A stretch of 64,000 bases of DNA from Andrena cerasifolii (Eukaryota; Arthropoda; Insecta; Hymenoptera; Andrenidae). Below the pieces are notes generated by a model that was not told the origin of the DNA, made no database searches, and was given only the letters and a program-made list of their open reading frames with translations. The position numbers and the translations under genes are program-made. The stretch is from the NCBI RefSeq assembly GCF_050908995.1, contig NC_135120.1, positions 14,893,433 through 14,957,432 on the forward strand, written 5' to 3'. Shown piece after piece: positions 9,081 through 21,989 of this stretch; position 1 is the first letter of the stretch; the number at the start of each line of letters is the position of its first letter.

Positions 9081-12000
9081 GTATAATTACTCATGCCGCT
9101 GGCTGGTCGGCATTGTTTCGAAAGTTTCCCTCCTGGGCGCAGCCGGTGTCGCGCTTAAGCTGCTTAATGCAATCATAAATTTTAATTTTCAATTTTGCCA
9201 CAGCGCGCGCGCCCTATCGCAGCTTTTCCCTGGCAAGGGGGATCCGCGCGTTTCCCTATTTGTTCCCTACCCGGCAGCAGGGCTAGGGCCGGGAATCGAT
9301 TTATTGCCGCGAGACGGTCGACGTCTAATTAACGGATCTGAATTGGAAATGGAATTCGAGGCGCTCCTGCGAACGAATTATTGTCGTTTCGCTGTTACGA
9401 GGATGCACGGGGCTCGTTTAATGGAAGGGAACGGATGGGGATTAGAATCTCTTTCGCGGAGAATAATTTGTACGCTCTGGAATTAGATGTGAAGTGATGC
9501 CGTTACTGGAAGGAATAATGGGAATGTAGCTTCTACACACCGCCGAATTGTTTCTAATAATGGGAGAGGAATTTGCGGGCAATTAGTGAAGTACTTGAAC
9601 AATGTTTCTGCTTTCTTTATCTCTAGCTCCCCAATTTTTCTCGTTCCCATTGTTACATTTATGGGGCCAGCAGACAGTGATTGTTGAGTGAAGCTATGTT
9701 ATAATCCAGCCGATGATCAGGGTTTTTCCCTGAAGCAGCGTTCGTCATCTGGCGGACACTTGGCTTTCCGCCCTCGTCCATAAACTCGGGACTTTTATTA
9801 AAACTCAATTGTAAAGCATACTGAGCGTGGCTATTAGCGCAGCCAATTTGGAAAGTTCAGAGGGATTAGGACAGCAAGCAGATGCGCATTTTATTGCAGC
9901 CGCGCGGTCACCACGCGAAGGCTCAAAAGTCCGTTTCGCGTATACCTGTTGTTGTTCACCGGTCCCCGACACGTAGGAGAGACTTAGATTTGCTCCCGCT
10001 ATTTTCACCCTCACCACTGTTCTTCGCGATACGCGTACGCCAATCAGTCGTTTTCAACCCTCCTCCTGGAACCACCACTATTTCGCCGAATTCCTTGGAG
10101 AGGGAAATTTTAGTTTTCCTGCGAGCGACCACGACACCAGAATGTCAGAATTCAATATCGCTTAATCAGAGTCACACAATTCGAGAACTCAATCACGTGT
10201 AAGCAGAATCACACGATTCAAGAACACAGGAAAACCTTAAGAATTGTACGCTTCAATAGTATTCGCAGTACATTTGTAACCATTGACAATAAATCTATTA
10301 CGCGTCAATTACAATAAATATTCAGTGAGCTCTTGTGATTTTAACCCGTCATAAGAGTGCGGCAAATTCAGACTGGTCGTTGATCATATACGACTTGATC
10401 TCCCACGCCACAACAGTGATTGTATAATAATTTGGCGCGTCGTTGAACTCAGATCAGTATAAAATGTAACAAGGAATGTCCAATTAACTTAAAAAACTGA
10501 ACTGAAGAAAGAACTGTCTTGCCGTATCTTTCTAACTTGTCCTGGAGAAGTGTGAAGGTCGAAGGTTGCGCAGGAAATAGGATACGAGAAAGAAAGAACG
10601 ACGAAAACTAATCCTGTTTCCGGATAGTCTTCGAGAGGGACGGAGCCACTTTTCTAAAGAAGGGTGCTCCCATCGACGACGAACTTTAACCCAGGAAGTA
10701 GTTTATTTTCCCTTTAATAAGATGCATTTAATTAGGAACCATCTATTCAGCGTTTCAGGAACTCTAAGCTACGAAAACCAGAAATTCTTCCGTATAAGAG
10801 CCAACGTAGTGGCTCCCATTTCTCTCCAATTCTGACCAAGTCCGAGGGAAAATTGGTGGACAGCAGAGCTTCCACCGGCGTCGCGAAGGCGTCTTGGATA
10901 TTTCTTAAAGACAAATCGGGACAAAAGCCCGGTCGTTCGTTCGACTTCAAGCCGGATTATCCGCTCGAGAGAGCCAGACGACGCTGCCAGCGCAGCGTAT
11001 CCAAGATGCACGAAGATGTCTGGCCGGCCTGAGTCGTACGTCCGTTAAAGTACGGCACGGAACAGGCATTAGCGTCTCGAGAACAACATTCGCCCTCGGG
11101 TGCTCGTGTCGATATAAAGCATAATTATCAGCGGGGAAAAACTAGCAGACCGCGAGCGAATTGCAGTGGCTGCAGCCTGCTGCGCTAAATAATCAACCAC
11201 AGAATACCTAGGCGACAGAACCTCGTTCTCCAAGTATTTATGAGCGTTGCTGGTGCGACGTGGTTCGCCGCGACACGAAAGTCGGGGTGAACGTGAATGG
11301 AACGTGCACGCAAGATATATCCAGCGAAAGATTCTTAACAAGTTTATCACTTAGACTAACTACAGCTATTACAAAAAATTACCTAGAATTTTGGTGGAGG
11401 TTTTCAACGAAACGTAATGTGTCAAACGCGGTATTAGGTTTCGTAGACCGTTGCTTGAGTAATTTATATCATTATGGAAGACTTTCCAATACACTGCCCA
11501 GCCACAATTCACGTTCACAATGCTACAGAGATCCTCCGACAATAGTGAAGGTGGAAGCAGTTAATGGACTCGAGCGCACCTTTCATTTCGGCAATGGAAG
11601 TTCCGGTTCCGGTCCACGTTGGTCGCGCAGACAAGCGGGTTTAATCGGCGTTTTTCGACGTCAGTGAATATTTAATTAGCGGTGGTTAACCGTGGCGACA
11701 CCGTGCCGGTATTAATAACGGCGACGAGTTTTGCAATGTGGCTTTGCACGGCGGCCGCGTTATTCATCGGCCGTTCACTGGTTTGCAAAATGGAATTTAG
11801 CTATGCGCGATTGCCGAGGGGCGTTTGTTTCTTTGCCCCGTGAGCGCGTTATCGGGCGTCGAAACGCACAGCCGCGGGTCTGATTTTTAGAGACGACTCT
11901 ATTAGTTTCTAATGCGATTTGCCTGGAGTGCAGTTTGTCGCGTGAAAGAGGATTAGACGCTCCTTTTATTACTGCAGGTGGAAAGTTACGGATTTTACGG

Positions 12001-15000
12001 CCGGACATTTCTGGTATTTAGTGGGGATTTAGAAACCCCCCTCTCGTGTAAGTGATTAATTGAAAATTGTGAGGGTAATTGGGGGACTGAAAGAGGATTG
12101 CTTCTTTTTACAAAGACCGCTCCAACGCTGATGCTCGTGGCTCTAATAAGCGATTCTAGCTGGCTTCGTTTGTGAGCATGTTTAGTCTCCGCTAAGTAGC
12201 GCAGCTAACAGGTGCTATTGGATCTCTTTGCAAACTTGATACAAGGCTTCGACACACGGATGAATTATTCTAGAATATCGTGCGCTGATTAGCTACCCTT
12301 TTTTGGTTTTAGGATCCAACTTTTAACCATAAATTCGTATTTGTTTTCACAAGATATTAAAATTTGCTTCAGTTCCAGCGCACATAATAACAATCAAAGC
12401 TTCCTTTCATCGCGTTGTTTAGCAACAGCAAATGACACATCGCCGCCACTGTTTCCGCCGTAATCCACTTCACCAAAGCGTATAAACGTTTCAACAATTT
12501 CTCTGTCCCATTATTACCAAGCAATTAAACCCCTGCAGCGCGCCAATACCAATTGAGAAGCAGCTAAAAATGTATTCCAACATATATCGCAGCGAAAAGC
12601 AAGCCTTTCCGTCCCCCATACTAATTGGTACCTCCGAGAACTCCATTGTCTCTCGTCGCTCGCGTTTCGATTGTGCGCCCGCGATCCACCTCTATCGTTC
12701 GCAGCATCTGGAAACGAGCAGCCTCGTCCAACCGGTGAAATTAATTTTTGAAGCGTCCGTTGATGATGCCGTTTCCAGCGCGACAGAGACGCGCTTATTG
12801 TTCTGCCCTGGTGAGCTCGGCTAGCGCGCTCCCTCCGCCATGCCACCCCCGCGCTCGTAATGAACGAATCTGGCTGGCTTCCTCCGTGTTTATTGTCCAA
12901 GAAGCGTAGTAACTCCGAGAGGGAGATGAAATTGGATTTCACTTGTAAGCTCCACGTACGGCCTCGACAAATCCCGGAAGTCACACACATCTACCCAGCC
13001 GCCCAGGAATTATGTTTTTCTCGTGGCGAAGGAATATCGCGGACGCGATGGAGACCCGGGCGATAACTTCTAATTTCGTTGACGAACGAAAACGTCTCTG
13101 CGCGACGGTCGTGTAATGCCCCTCGTCCGTCTTCGTTTTCCTCGGCGACTCGAATACGCGGGGTGTTGATAAATGGTCGAATTTCCTGCACCAGGTTACG
13201 CTGATTACATTAGCTATGGCAGCGAGGCCACTGGATCCACTGATGTTATTCGGAATTTTCGTGCCATTTCGGTAGGTACTGTTTCTACTCCATTCCTGGA
13301 ACACCCTCGCGCTGATTCTACGCTACTTCTATGCGCCCTCCATGGAACTGTTACGATGACGATTACTTTCAGCTTTGCATTTTCAAGCGAAGCTTCTTTA
13401 CGTGCCGATTCACCTGATGCAGCTTATACTTTATACGTACACGAACGGAGAGAAGCATCGCCAGGGGTAAAATGGAGATGGCTGGAAAGCAGGAAACTCC
13501 GTTGAGGAAAATAATAAAGAACCACGAGGAAGAGTTACAGGTCCAATTTAAAAAGCCTCAAGCTGAGCGCCGGACAGGCTATTGCGCCCTGACGCCGTGC
13601 CACCTCGACATCATTTTCCCCTCCATTTCCTTCTGCGGAAAGAGGAGTAGCACTCGTTGTAGTTTCTGCTATAGAGTGCACGCCCGGTGTGTCGACGTTG
13701 GAGTAAGGAAAATTTTTCCAAATGGAAGCGGACTCTCACTTGTTGTTTTAATCGCGCGACTACGAGCAGCGAGTAGTAGCCGCTAGACCGACCGACTGCC
13801 AATTTAAAGAATCCTCGAAAAGGGTCTCTTGGTCTACGATGTCCTCCAAGATTTCCTGGATTTAAAGGTCACCCAGAAACGCGAGCCAGGACCTCGGCAA
13901 TTGTCGCAGAACCCTCAGTTTTCGCCGTGCCACGCCGCGGTCACGTAGTTGGTGGGGCCAAGTTCGATTCCGCAGGAGCAGTTAAGCTCTCTCAGATATA
14001 TGGAACATATCGCGGGAAAAACAAGCTCGGTGCCACGAGGAGGAGCGAGACCTACCGGTGGCCACGGAGAACGGCCGTTATCGGGACGATCTAAGTAATC
14101 GAGGCGAACGAATCGACGCTGGAAATCGAACAGTGCAAACGTGTGCTGTCGCATTGGCAATTTATTTATCGAGCTCCACGGTTCGGCCTCAGCAATTAGG
14201 TTACCGAAACGTACGAACGCGTCCTGCCGTGGACAGCGTAATCTCGCGAGCGGGGAAAAACGGCGACTCCGTTGCACCGGGATCGGAAGGGTCGCGATCG
14301 CCTCCACTTTCGGGAGCAAGTAGGTTGAATGCTGCGATAAAGCTGCTGCAGAATTTCACCGCCTTTTACGAGCTGTGGCTTTGCATTTTTAATACAGTGA
14401 ACGATAGGATTTTTTATTCCTTGGGCAAGAGGTCCTTCGATGAAGCGATGCCATAAAACAAGTTCCTGTACCTACTAAACATGAGAAAAATGAATGAGTA
14501 CAATGAAACGGGATCCTCCTTTCCCGAATTATAACGCTAATCGTTGCGCCAGTGCACGCAGACGGGCGATTAATCGAAGTTTTGACGGATGCTCTCGCTT
14601 GATGCATTCATGACACGAGATTCACGTGACTGGCATTCGTGTCGGTTTTTGTTTGTCGGTTGCAATATTCCTGGAGAATCGCGCGTTAATCGGAGGAATG
14701 GTAGACAGATTTCACGCTACGAATTCTCTATCGCTTTATTGCTATTTCTACGCCTGAAATGTTTATCATATGCGAATGCATCGTGCTTTCTCGATAATGC
14801 ATATTATTTACGCGAAGTAGCGTGTGTTATTTGGGGAGACAAGCAGCTTTAGTTTCAGCTCCGTTCAATTAATTCTGCATCGAATAATTCGATCAATTAT
14901 TTAAGAAGACGATTCAGTTCTCCTTGAGTTCAGCCGTAGTCACACGAGCCGCGATAACAGATATTTTGGATGAGGATCGGAACGAGCAGCTCCGCGCAAC

Positions 15001-17990
15001 ACGGTAATCAACACCGACGACAGGCTGGGACACCTTTTTCTCACAACTTTTCCACGTCACGTTGAATTTTCTCTGCGCCGTGGCTCGCGTTCGTGAATTT
15101 CATTATCCTTCCAGCAGGCAATTATGCGCGACGCGTAGCTCGCTATTCCTCCCCCGCCATTCTCTTACCCAGTCGTGTCGTCATAAGTACAAACTCGTCG
15201 TTTGTGCTTTATCGATTTCCTCGGGGCTTCGAGATTTTAGTTACACGTCTGCGGGAATGCGATAGAAATCACCGTTGGCGTCATTAACGTCTCGAAAGGC
15301 GCTCTTGTGGACGCCGCAGCGAGTTCCAGCTGGAGGATGCGTAAGCTTTCGCGAGCTTCTTTTCATATCGGGTTTCGCGAGCTCAAGAACTTTCGCCGAG
15401 GCGAACGTTTTCCGTCAACTTTCTTAGCATTCGGTTCAATCTGCGACTTTGAATTCACGCCGTGGAACAGACACTCTGGCAACCCGTGGAATGATAAAAA
15501 CGACACGAAATATTGTGCTCAGACTTTAGGAATAGATGAAACTTGGAACACTGGAATAAATTCACTAATGGCGACACGAATCTTGTATTCTCCCCTCTGT
15601 GATTTTAATGTAAGAAGGAAATACAGATATGTAGATTAAAATATGAACGGACTTGGTATTTCTACTTTAATATGTTTCGTTTTTAGAACTAAGGGTATCG
15701 AGGTATTGCGATGAATAGAATAGAGAATATTGCTGTAATCCATCAGGGTAAATGAAAGCTTAATACGAATATAATTGCTTTTATGTTGCGGCGGAACATC
15801 ATTCCGAAATGCGGTCGCTACGCGTGAAACAGGAGAATTGAAACAACGTGGCGTTTAAAACGAACGAAATGTAGCTGCATTAGTAAACACGTTCGGATGG
15901 AATTGAAATTAATAAAATCCAGCACAATGGGGCGCGGCTTATGCAGGCGGTCCGCCGAAATTCGCATAATTGCCGTGCATACACGCGAAATTTAATTAAT
16001 CCCGGACGTGGCATTTAGGTTAATTATAAGCAGCGCGTATCGTGTCACGCTGTATTTGTAAAGAAGCTTATCAGGCGAGCTTTGAGTTTCGCGGAAGCTA
16101 CGAAAGTAAACGTGCCCTCGTTAATTCCATCAATAAAATATTCAACGTTCACAATTCCTATAATAATCAGGACACTGCGTGCTATTAAAAAGACCAATCC
16201 AAAATTTTTCATATTCCTCCCCATATTTATATTGCCTGGACCCGAGGCGCGCAGAGATATCAGCACAGATATCAACGTCGCGAAATCCACAAACGGCAAC
16301 GTGTTTCTATATTCCGTATATCCAATCTCGATTTCACATCGTATTCGGTTGCAAACAGGAAGTCCCTCGTATTCCATTACCCTCACTCGAATATTATACG
16401 CAGTTCTAGCCGATTTCCTCTTTAGATCGTATTTCGAACCTATTACACTTGTATCATATTTAAGGGTGCAGAAGAATTCGATCATCCTCTCGATTTCCTT
16501 CTCTTCGAGCCTGATACACGGTGTTCATCCCATCCACGCTATCCCGAATAAAATACAACTCTCTGAGTCGCAGGAATATCAGTGATGAAGAGTTAGGAGT
16601 CTGTTTTAGCCACTGTGTGACTTGCGGTGCGAGTCGTAGCAGGATATCATGGCAATCTCTGAACGCCACCGAACGAATTCCCTCTTCGACGCGGTTCATC
16701 CTTCATGCCAGCTGGCTCTCGAGGGTGCTCCCTCGACGGTGCTCCCAGCCGTTTCTCCTTTCGCGGACGGTTTCTCGTTAGAGGGTCGAGGCGGCCTCTC
16801 ATTATCGGTCATTCGTCGCGCCACGTAAATAAGGGAAAACGTCGGAGCACTCTGCGACGACGGTCCGACTGATTGACCGAGTAACTCACGGACGGTCCAC
16901 TACTTCTCCTCGGGGCGAAGAACGCTCTCTGAGGCTCGAAAGGAGGCATTAATTGCTGAATCGATCCGATTACTCGCTGGAAATACGACGCGAAATTGTT
17001 GGTTACCCGGGCGAACTCGTTTCCAATCTGTGGCTTTTATTGACCGATCGTTTCGTTCCACCCCGACGGAGACCCCGATTCGTCATTTCTCTTTCTTTAT
17101 CCAGCACCGAGAGGGGCTGTCGGCTCGATTTGGTCGTCGTCCTGTATTTTTAACCGCTACCGTACGACGTAGTTGCTGAGAAATGTAATGAAAATGTAAA
17201 TGCAATAATAATACTTGATATCATCGGTGGGTTCGAACAGATTTAAATACGTCGCACTGTATATTTAATATTCCTCTGGCACTTTGGATATGTCTCTGGA
17301 GTGAAATAGACTTGAAAAATATTGATTTCTGGAACAGAAACCTAAGTCAGGCAGGCTCGTTGCGGCGCTACAAATTTGACGGAGAAAGTGGCGAGGATTT
17401 TAAAAATTTGGGTAACAACGGTCGTTGGAATAATAAACTCGGCGTATTGGGGGCGTCAGCTGCTTCCATTTAAACCCGTATCGGCGAACTTTGCACAGGT
17501 ACATTCCATTCTCTATTCAGATCCCCTTCGTTTATGGACTCGAACCTTCCGCTTTGCGCGCTAGTTTCTTTTTAGTATTTCCCTTTCCCTCTGAATGGGA
17601 GGTTATTAATGGCGGAAGTTGGGCAGGATTTTCCAGCGGGCGAGTTATTTTCTATACCTCGGAGCTTCTTTGCTACGGTGCCTTGGGATCTTGTCCGACG
17701 CTCGTCCCCGCGACTTTTTATATTCCTGGGAATAAAATAAATGGAAGATCGGGGGACCGTGGTTTCTACTGTAATCAGGAGATACTCTCGAATAGAAGTG
17801 CCCTAATAATTGCTCTGTCCTCTTGATTATTCAACGAAACTGTCGAGACGGGATGCAACTTTTAAAAACAACTGTTGACTCTTGCAGCGCTGCTTCTTAG
17901 AACTCGGAACAGTATATCTACCGCGAGACCACTCTGGGGACAATTCGCGAGCACAACTTCTGTACCAGTTCCCAAGAAAATTTCAAGTTT
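9081..17990. other. Non-coding stretch without a recognisable gene
   Basis: Only short or overlapping open frames are present, for example 12514-12990 (-), 16045-16485 (-) and 16082-16585 (+), the last two on opposite strands of the same AT-rich DNA. None shows a known motif. Around 14866-14905 there is a cluster of ATTA/AATT cores. At 16719-16736 a perfect 7-bp stem (TCGAGGG) with a 4-base loop sits beside a direct repeat of GGTGCTCC. Nothing else stands out. Confidence 0.5.
16719..16736. repeat. Short perfect inverted repeat (7-bp arms, 4-base loop)
   Basis: TCGAGGG at 16719-16725 and CCCTCGA at 16730-16736 are exact reverse complements around TGCT. GGTGCTCC occurs twice nearby as a short direct repeat. 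No flanking gene suggests a function. Confidence 0.6.
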
Positions 17991-18020
17991 AAGTAACAGA
18001 TGCACTCTTGCCTACCGAAC

Positions 18021-18420
18021 AAGCAGGATTTGTTAAGAAATCGCCCTTAAGTGCTCGGCGTGCTTCGCCGAGATTTAAACGGAACAAATCCTTTCATGGG
18101 CATCTTTTCGTAATATGAAAAACGAAGAAATTGATACAGTGGTATAGCTTGTGTATTCAAGAACAAGAGGATGGTCTGAAGTTCTGAAAAGTGGACGTTT
18201 CGTGATCGGTCGATTCGGTTCGCAGTAACCTGTCAGTGTGTGGCCCGACAAGTGGAACGGGTCGTTGCCTGGCCGAACGAGTGAAATGTGACTGTCACCG
18301 GCCAGACAAGCAGAATTAAACCGTCTGTGGATAGACAGTAGAATGGGCTCATCCGTGAAGCAAGTAGAATGGATCACGCGGTGATTATGTCAGTAGAGTA
18401 GATCCGCTAGTAGCCCGCCG
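18021..18420. repeat. Degenerate minisatellite-like array, ~28-29 bp period
   Basis: A core resembling AAGTGGAACGG or CAGTAGAATGG recurs at about 18021, 18049, 18077, 18137, 18165, 18189, 18223, 18250, 18279, 18308, 18336, 18362 and 18391. Most steps are 26-30 bases, with larger steps near 18077-18137 and 18189-18223. The best-conserved units begin at 18241, 18270 and 18299, each opening with TGGCCNGAC-like sequence 9 bases before the core. Copies are strongly diverged, so this is an old tandem array rather than a young satellite. No open frame explains the spacing. Confidence 0.6.
18054..18072. repeat. Perfect 7-bp hairpin inside the periodic array
   Basis: CTCGGCG at 18054-18060 and CGCCGAG at 18066-18072 form a GC-rich stem with a 5-base loop (TGCTT). 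It falls in the second unit of the 28-29 bp array and may be incidental. Confidence 0.6.
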
Positions 18421-19590
18421 TCCGGGCTAACAGTTTTGAGATGAACCTGAGGTATGTAATCCGCGATGGTGACGGAGCGGCGAATTCGATTTTCGGGCGG
18501 ACCAAACGAACGCAGGAACTTGGCGCGTTAATGAAATCTCATCGAGGTTCTAGTTAATTCGTACAATTAAGCGTAACCCGTCGGGATTTAGGGAATTGAT
18601 GAAAAACCCGGTCAGAGTTCCGTTAATTCAACGGATTAATTGGATTTCGAGCAAATTTTACGGTGCTCAAACATTTGCACGGCGGGTGTGGTCGTTTGGC
18701 GTACCAACACCAACTGTCCACAGTAATTGTTGCACAGGTCTGCGTGTAATTGCCGTTGTTACACGAGCTTGTAATATTTTGCAAATAATAACGACAGATA
18801 ACTGATTATTGTAGGAAAAGGAATACTGGAAGATAAGGAATGTTGTTAGTTTCGAATACAATTACTTGTACATCGAGATTTCAATTACTATATCGAATAT
18901 GTTGTTACTTCTTCTATTTTCCATTTCCCTGCACTCACTAAGTCTTCTGATCTTTGGATCGCCCACCACAATGAATCCCTCCACACCTAACTACATACAC
19001 CTCTTTGTATACATTGCGTGGGAGAGTGTTTGCGATACAGGTGTACGCTTGTCGCGTATTCAGCAGAGGATGCCAAACAAGACGCAAGTCGACCCTCTAA
19101 CCTTTTCTTTTCGCACCTCTCCGGTTTGAAGATCCACTGCTACATGTGTGCACGCTGCTCGGCGTAATTAGGTTAATTATGACACATTACGTCAGCGCGA
19201 GTGCGTGCCTCATCGCCACAAAGACGGAAATTATGACGGACGATTTGCAGAAAACGTAATCACGAGGCAAACGCGCTTCAAGCTACACGTGTCCCAATTA
19301 AACCATGCCCGCGACCGCGGCATGTATCAACTTTTTTCATCTCCCCGTATGCAAACTGCGTCATTTTACTCCCTTCGTTCCTGTTTGTTTCTCTTTATTT
19401 TTACGGCTGGCGAACACAGCATCTGAACGCGTTTTATCCGCATAAACAAAGCGTCGATTTATCCGACAGCTGTGCTGAATCCCCCGGCGCTTCCATTTTT
19501 ATTCAGGCCGATTGATAACGAAATGTTATCTATCGTTGACGAATCGCTCTGAATGTTTATCGTGCCGGTGCCCCATGGCGAACAAATTTG

Positions 19591-19614
19591 AGTCGCGTTA
19601 CGAGTAACGCGACT
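19591..19614. repeat. 24-bp near-perfect palindrome (11-bp arms, 2-base centre)
   Basis: The arm AGTCGCGTTAC at 19591-19601 is followed by GA and then by its exact reverse complement at 19604-19614. The symmetry suggests a binding site for a dimeric protein or a cruciform-forming sequence, but no context supports either. Confidence 0.8.
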
Positions 19615-21948
19615 ACACCCACGCCAGAGGATATTAATCATTCCCTTCCCTCTAATATAATTTACAGAATGAATGCGCGTGTTCCGTCGAGCTGCTCCGG
19701 TAAAAATTAATCGGATTTCCCTGGCGATATGCGGCTTTTGATGAAACTCATCGGCATGTATAATTACAGCGGGAATTAGCGATTGATTAAACGCGACGGA
19801 TGTTCCAGTTATCTCTACTTGTATCTCAAGCTTCTCTGCAAGAATTGCATGATGCCACGCAGGGGATGTTCACGATGAAGTTACATATGTACATCAATCT
19901 TTGTTTTCCACGAGTTGTATGGCATCGAGAATTTTAAATTGCCACTTTAAATAAAGATTTCGAACGTTGTCTTTGCAAGCGGTTCTTTCTTTGCTTGTAT
20001 TTTCATTAGGAATTCATGGTTTTCGCATAACTTTAGGTTCCCATGGCGAGCGTATGGTAATAAAATTACGCTACAGGGCGGTAATAAAAGGAGAGCACTC
20101 GCGAAAGAGCACATCAAACACGATCCTTCGGCAGGATTTAAGGTCCAGTTTTAACTGGCGCCGAGGATCAATATTCGGCAACTCTCCAAAACTGTGAGCG
20201 AGTTTCTCTACCTCGCCCTGTCTGTTGCACGTAAATGCTGCTGCTTCCCTTCCTCAGGGTACTTTCCCGTCTGCCTTCAGCAATTTGTCTTTTTCTGCAC
20301 GAGGCTCGTGCTTTATCCTTTTCTAATTCTTCAGCCCGTCCTCCTCCCACTTTTCCCACAATTCCCATCATTCCACCTCTGCCTTCTCTGCTTTTCCACC
20401 TTCCGATCGATGGATCGATACACCCTGACCGCTCCACTCATTTTCCTCCAAATTTCTGCTTTACACGAACGTTCCCCAATGGTAGAAAATTACTGGATAT
20501 ATCCCCGCAACAAATTTTTCGCTTTACGCAATTGCAATCCCTGTCCGTCTCCTCGTTTCATTTTGAAGGTTTTAATATTTATTTCCATATAAAATAAGCA
20601 TAAAGCGAAACCATCACATCGCGTAATATGATCCTCCACTGGGGTAGGTTTCATTCAAATTTCGCCCGGTTTTCTATATTTGAAACCAATCAACGTGGTT
20701 CAGGTTTCTCTCCGAATTCAGCATAATGATCGTAATGATCGACAACCAGAACACAATATCTCTGAAATTCATCAGTCTTTTTAACTAACGAGACCCTTGT
20801 TCCCACTGCTCTTACACACGCTGGCTACCAATTATTTGCAATACCTATCGCCTGCTCGTCCCGTAGCGCTGTACATCACCCCTAAGCAGCATTTCTTTGT
20901 CTCCTCCTAGTCCTTCCCCCCCATTCCCGACAGCCATCACGCTCCGCGTAAATCACGGCCCTTTTTCTCGCGCCAACTTCATTCATCGCCTCGAAAATCG
21001 TTCCACCCAACCTTTCGCGGGAGTTGAAGGCCGCGAGGGAGAGAAAGAAGGGCGGCGGCACGCGTGGTTCAGCGAGCCGGCTACAAATTTTCATTCATCC
21101 CCTTCGCCCGTGCCGACCTGACCATCCTGGGCGCCTGTCTGAGGGTTGCTTCGCTGCCACGGTGGCCAGGGTTATCGCGCCCCGAGATAAGCAACGCGCC
21201 ACGGAACCCTCCATCCGTCGATATCCTCTCCGTCCCGCCCTACAAACTGGCCGTCAGTCCTTCGCCGAAGCGATTTCGTTCCGTCCGATTCGTTCATTTA
21301 TCAACGACACGATCGGCCTCGACGCCTGATGAATTTTTTACTCGCTCGGATGCACCACCGTTACTCTCGCCGAATAGATTTCCAGCGTGGCATTTTGGGC
21401 GCGGGCGCTGTTGTTTATGCGCGAGCTCTCAAACAACGACGATGGAGGGATGAAATGTTTATGACCGAGTGGGGCGTACGGTGGCTGGGGAATCGATTTA
21501 GATTTCAGACCTCCCTGCTGATCGATTCCCGCGCCGGGGTTATATTTAGCTTCTTAGGGGGTAGTAAACAAGCGACCCTGGAGAGTAAGATAGTTGCTCT
21601 GGTGAGTGTTTGCGCAGGCATCAATTCTGGGGGGCGAGTGTGAAATGGATCGTGGATGAGTTGTTCCTTAGCGCAGGGTTCTTGGATATTCTACTGCTGC
21701 TGGCAAGATTCAGCAGACTTCACCATTAAACGGCCCATGCTTTTTAAACGTAGCTACATCTTAATTAACACCTACCAAGATCATTCTGCTATTCACCGAA
21801 ACACCAATCTGTATAACTTTGAACGCGAGTCTGTTCCTTCGCGGTCTGGAAAAGTGGCAACACTCGTCATAAACGTAGAATCATTAATGACGTAGAAGTT
21901 GGAATTTAAATTGCAATCTACAATCCTCTCCCATTGTCACAGCGCCTA

Positions 21949-21989
21949 CAACGCGTTAATAGCCCACAGCAGGGGCTATTAACGTGTTG
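21949..21989. repeat. Strong stem-loop (17-bp arms, 7-base loop)
   Basis: The arm CAACGCGTTAATAGCCC at 21949-21965 pairs with 21973-21989 with one mismatch across a 7-base loop (ACAGCAG). The stem can extend by four further GC pairs (CGCC with GGCG) past a small bulge, to about 21 pairs. It resembles a structured RNA element or a small transposon remnant. The loop and total length are short for a typical animal pre-miRNA, and no known miRNA seed was recognised. Confidence 0.7.

Noticed and set aside
18866..19129. Leucine-rich plus-strand frame resembling a signal peptide
   Set aside because: Hydrophobicity arises from T/C-rich sequence; no domain, homologue or splice signal was recognised.
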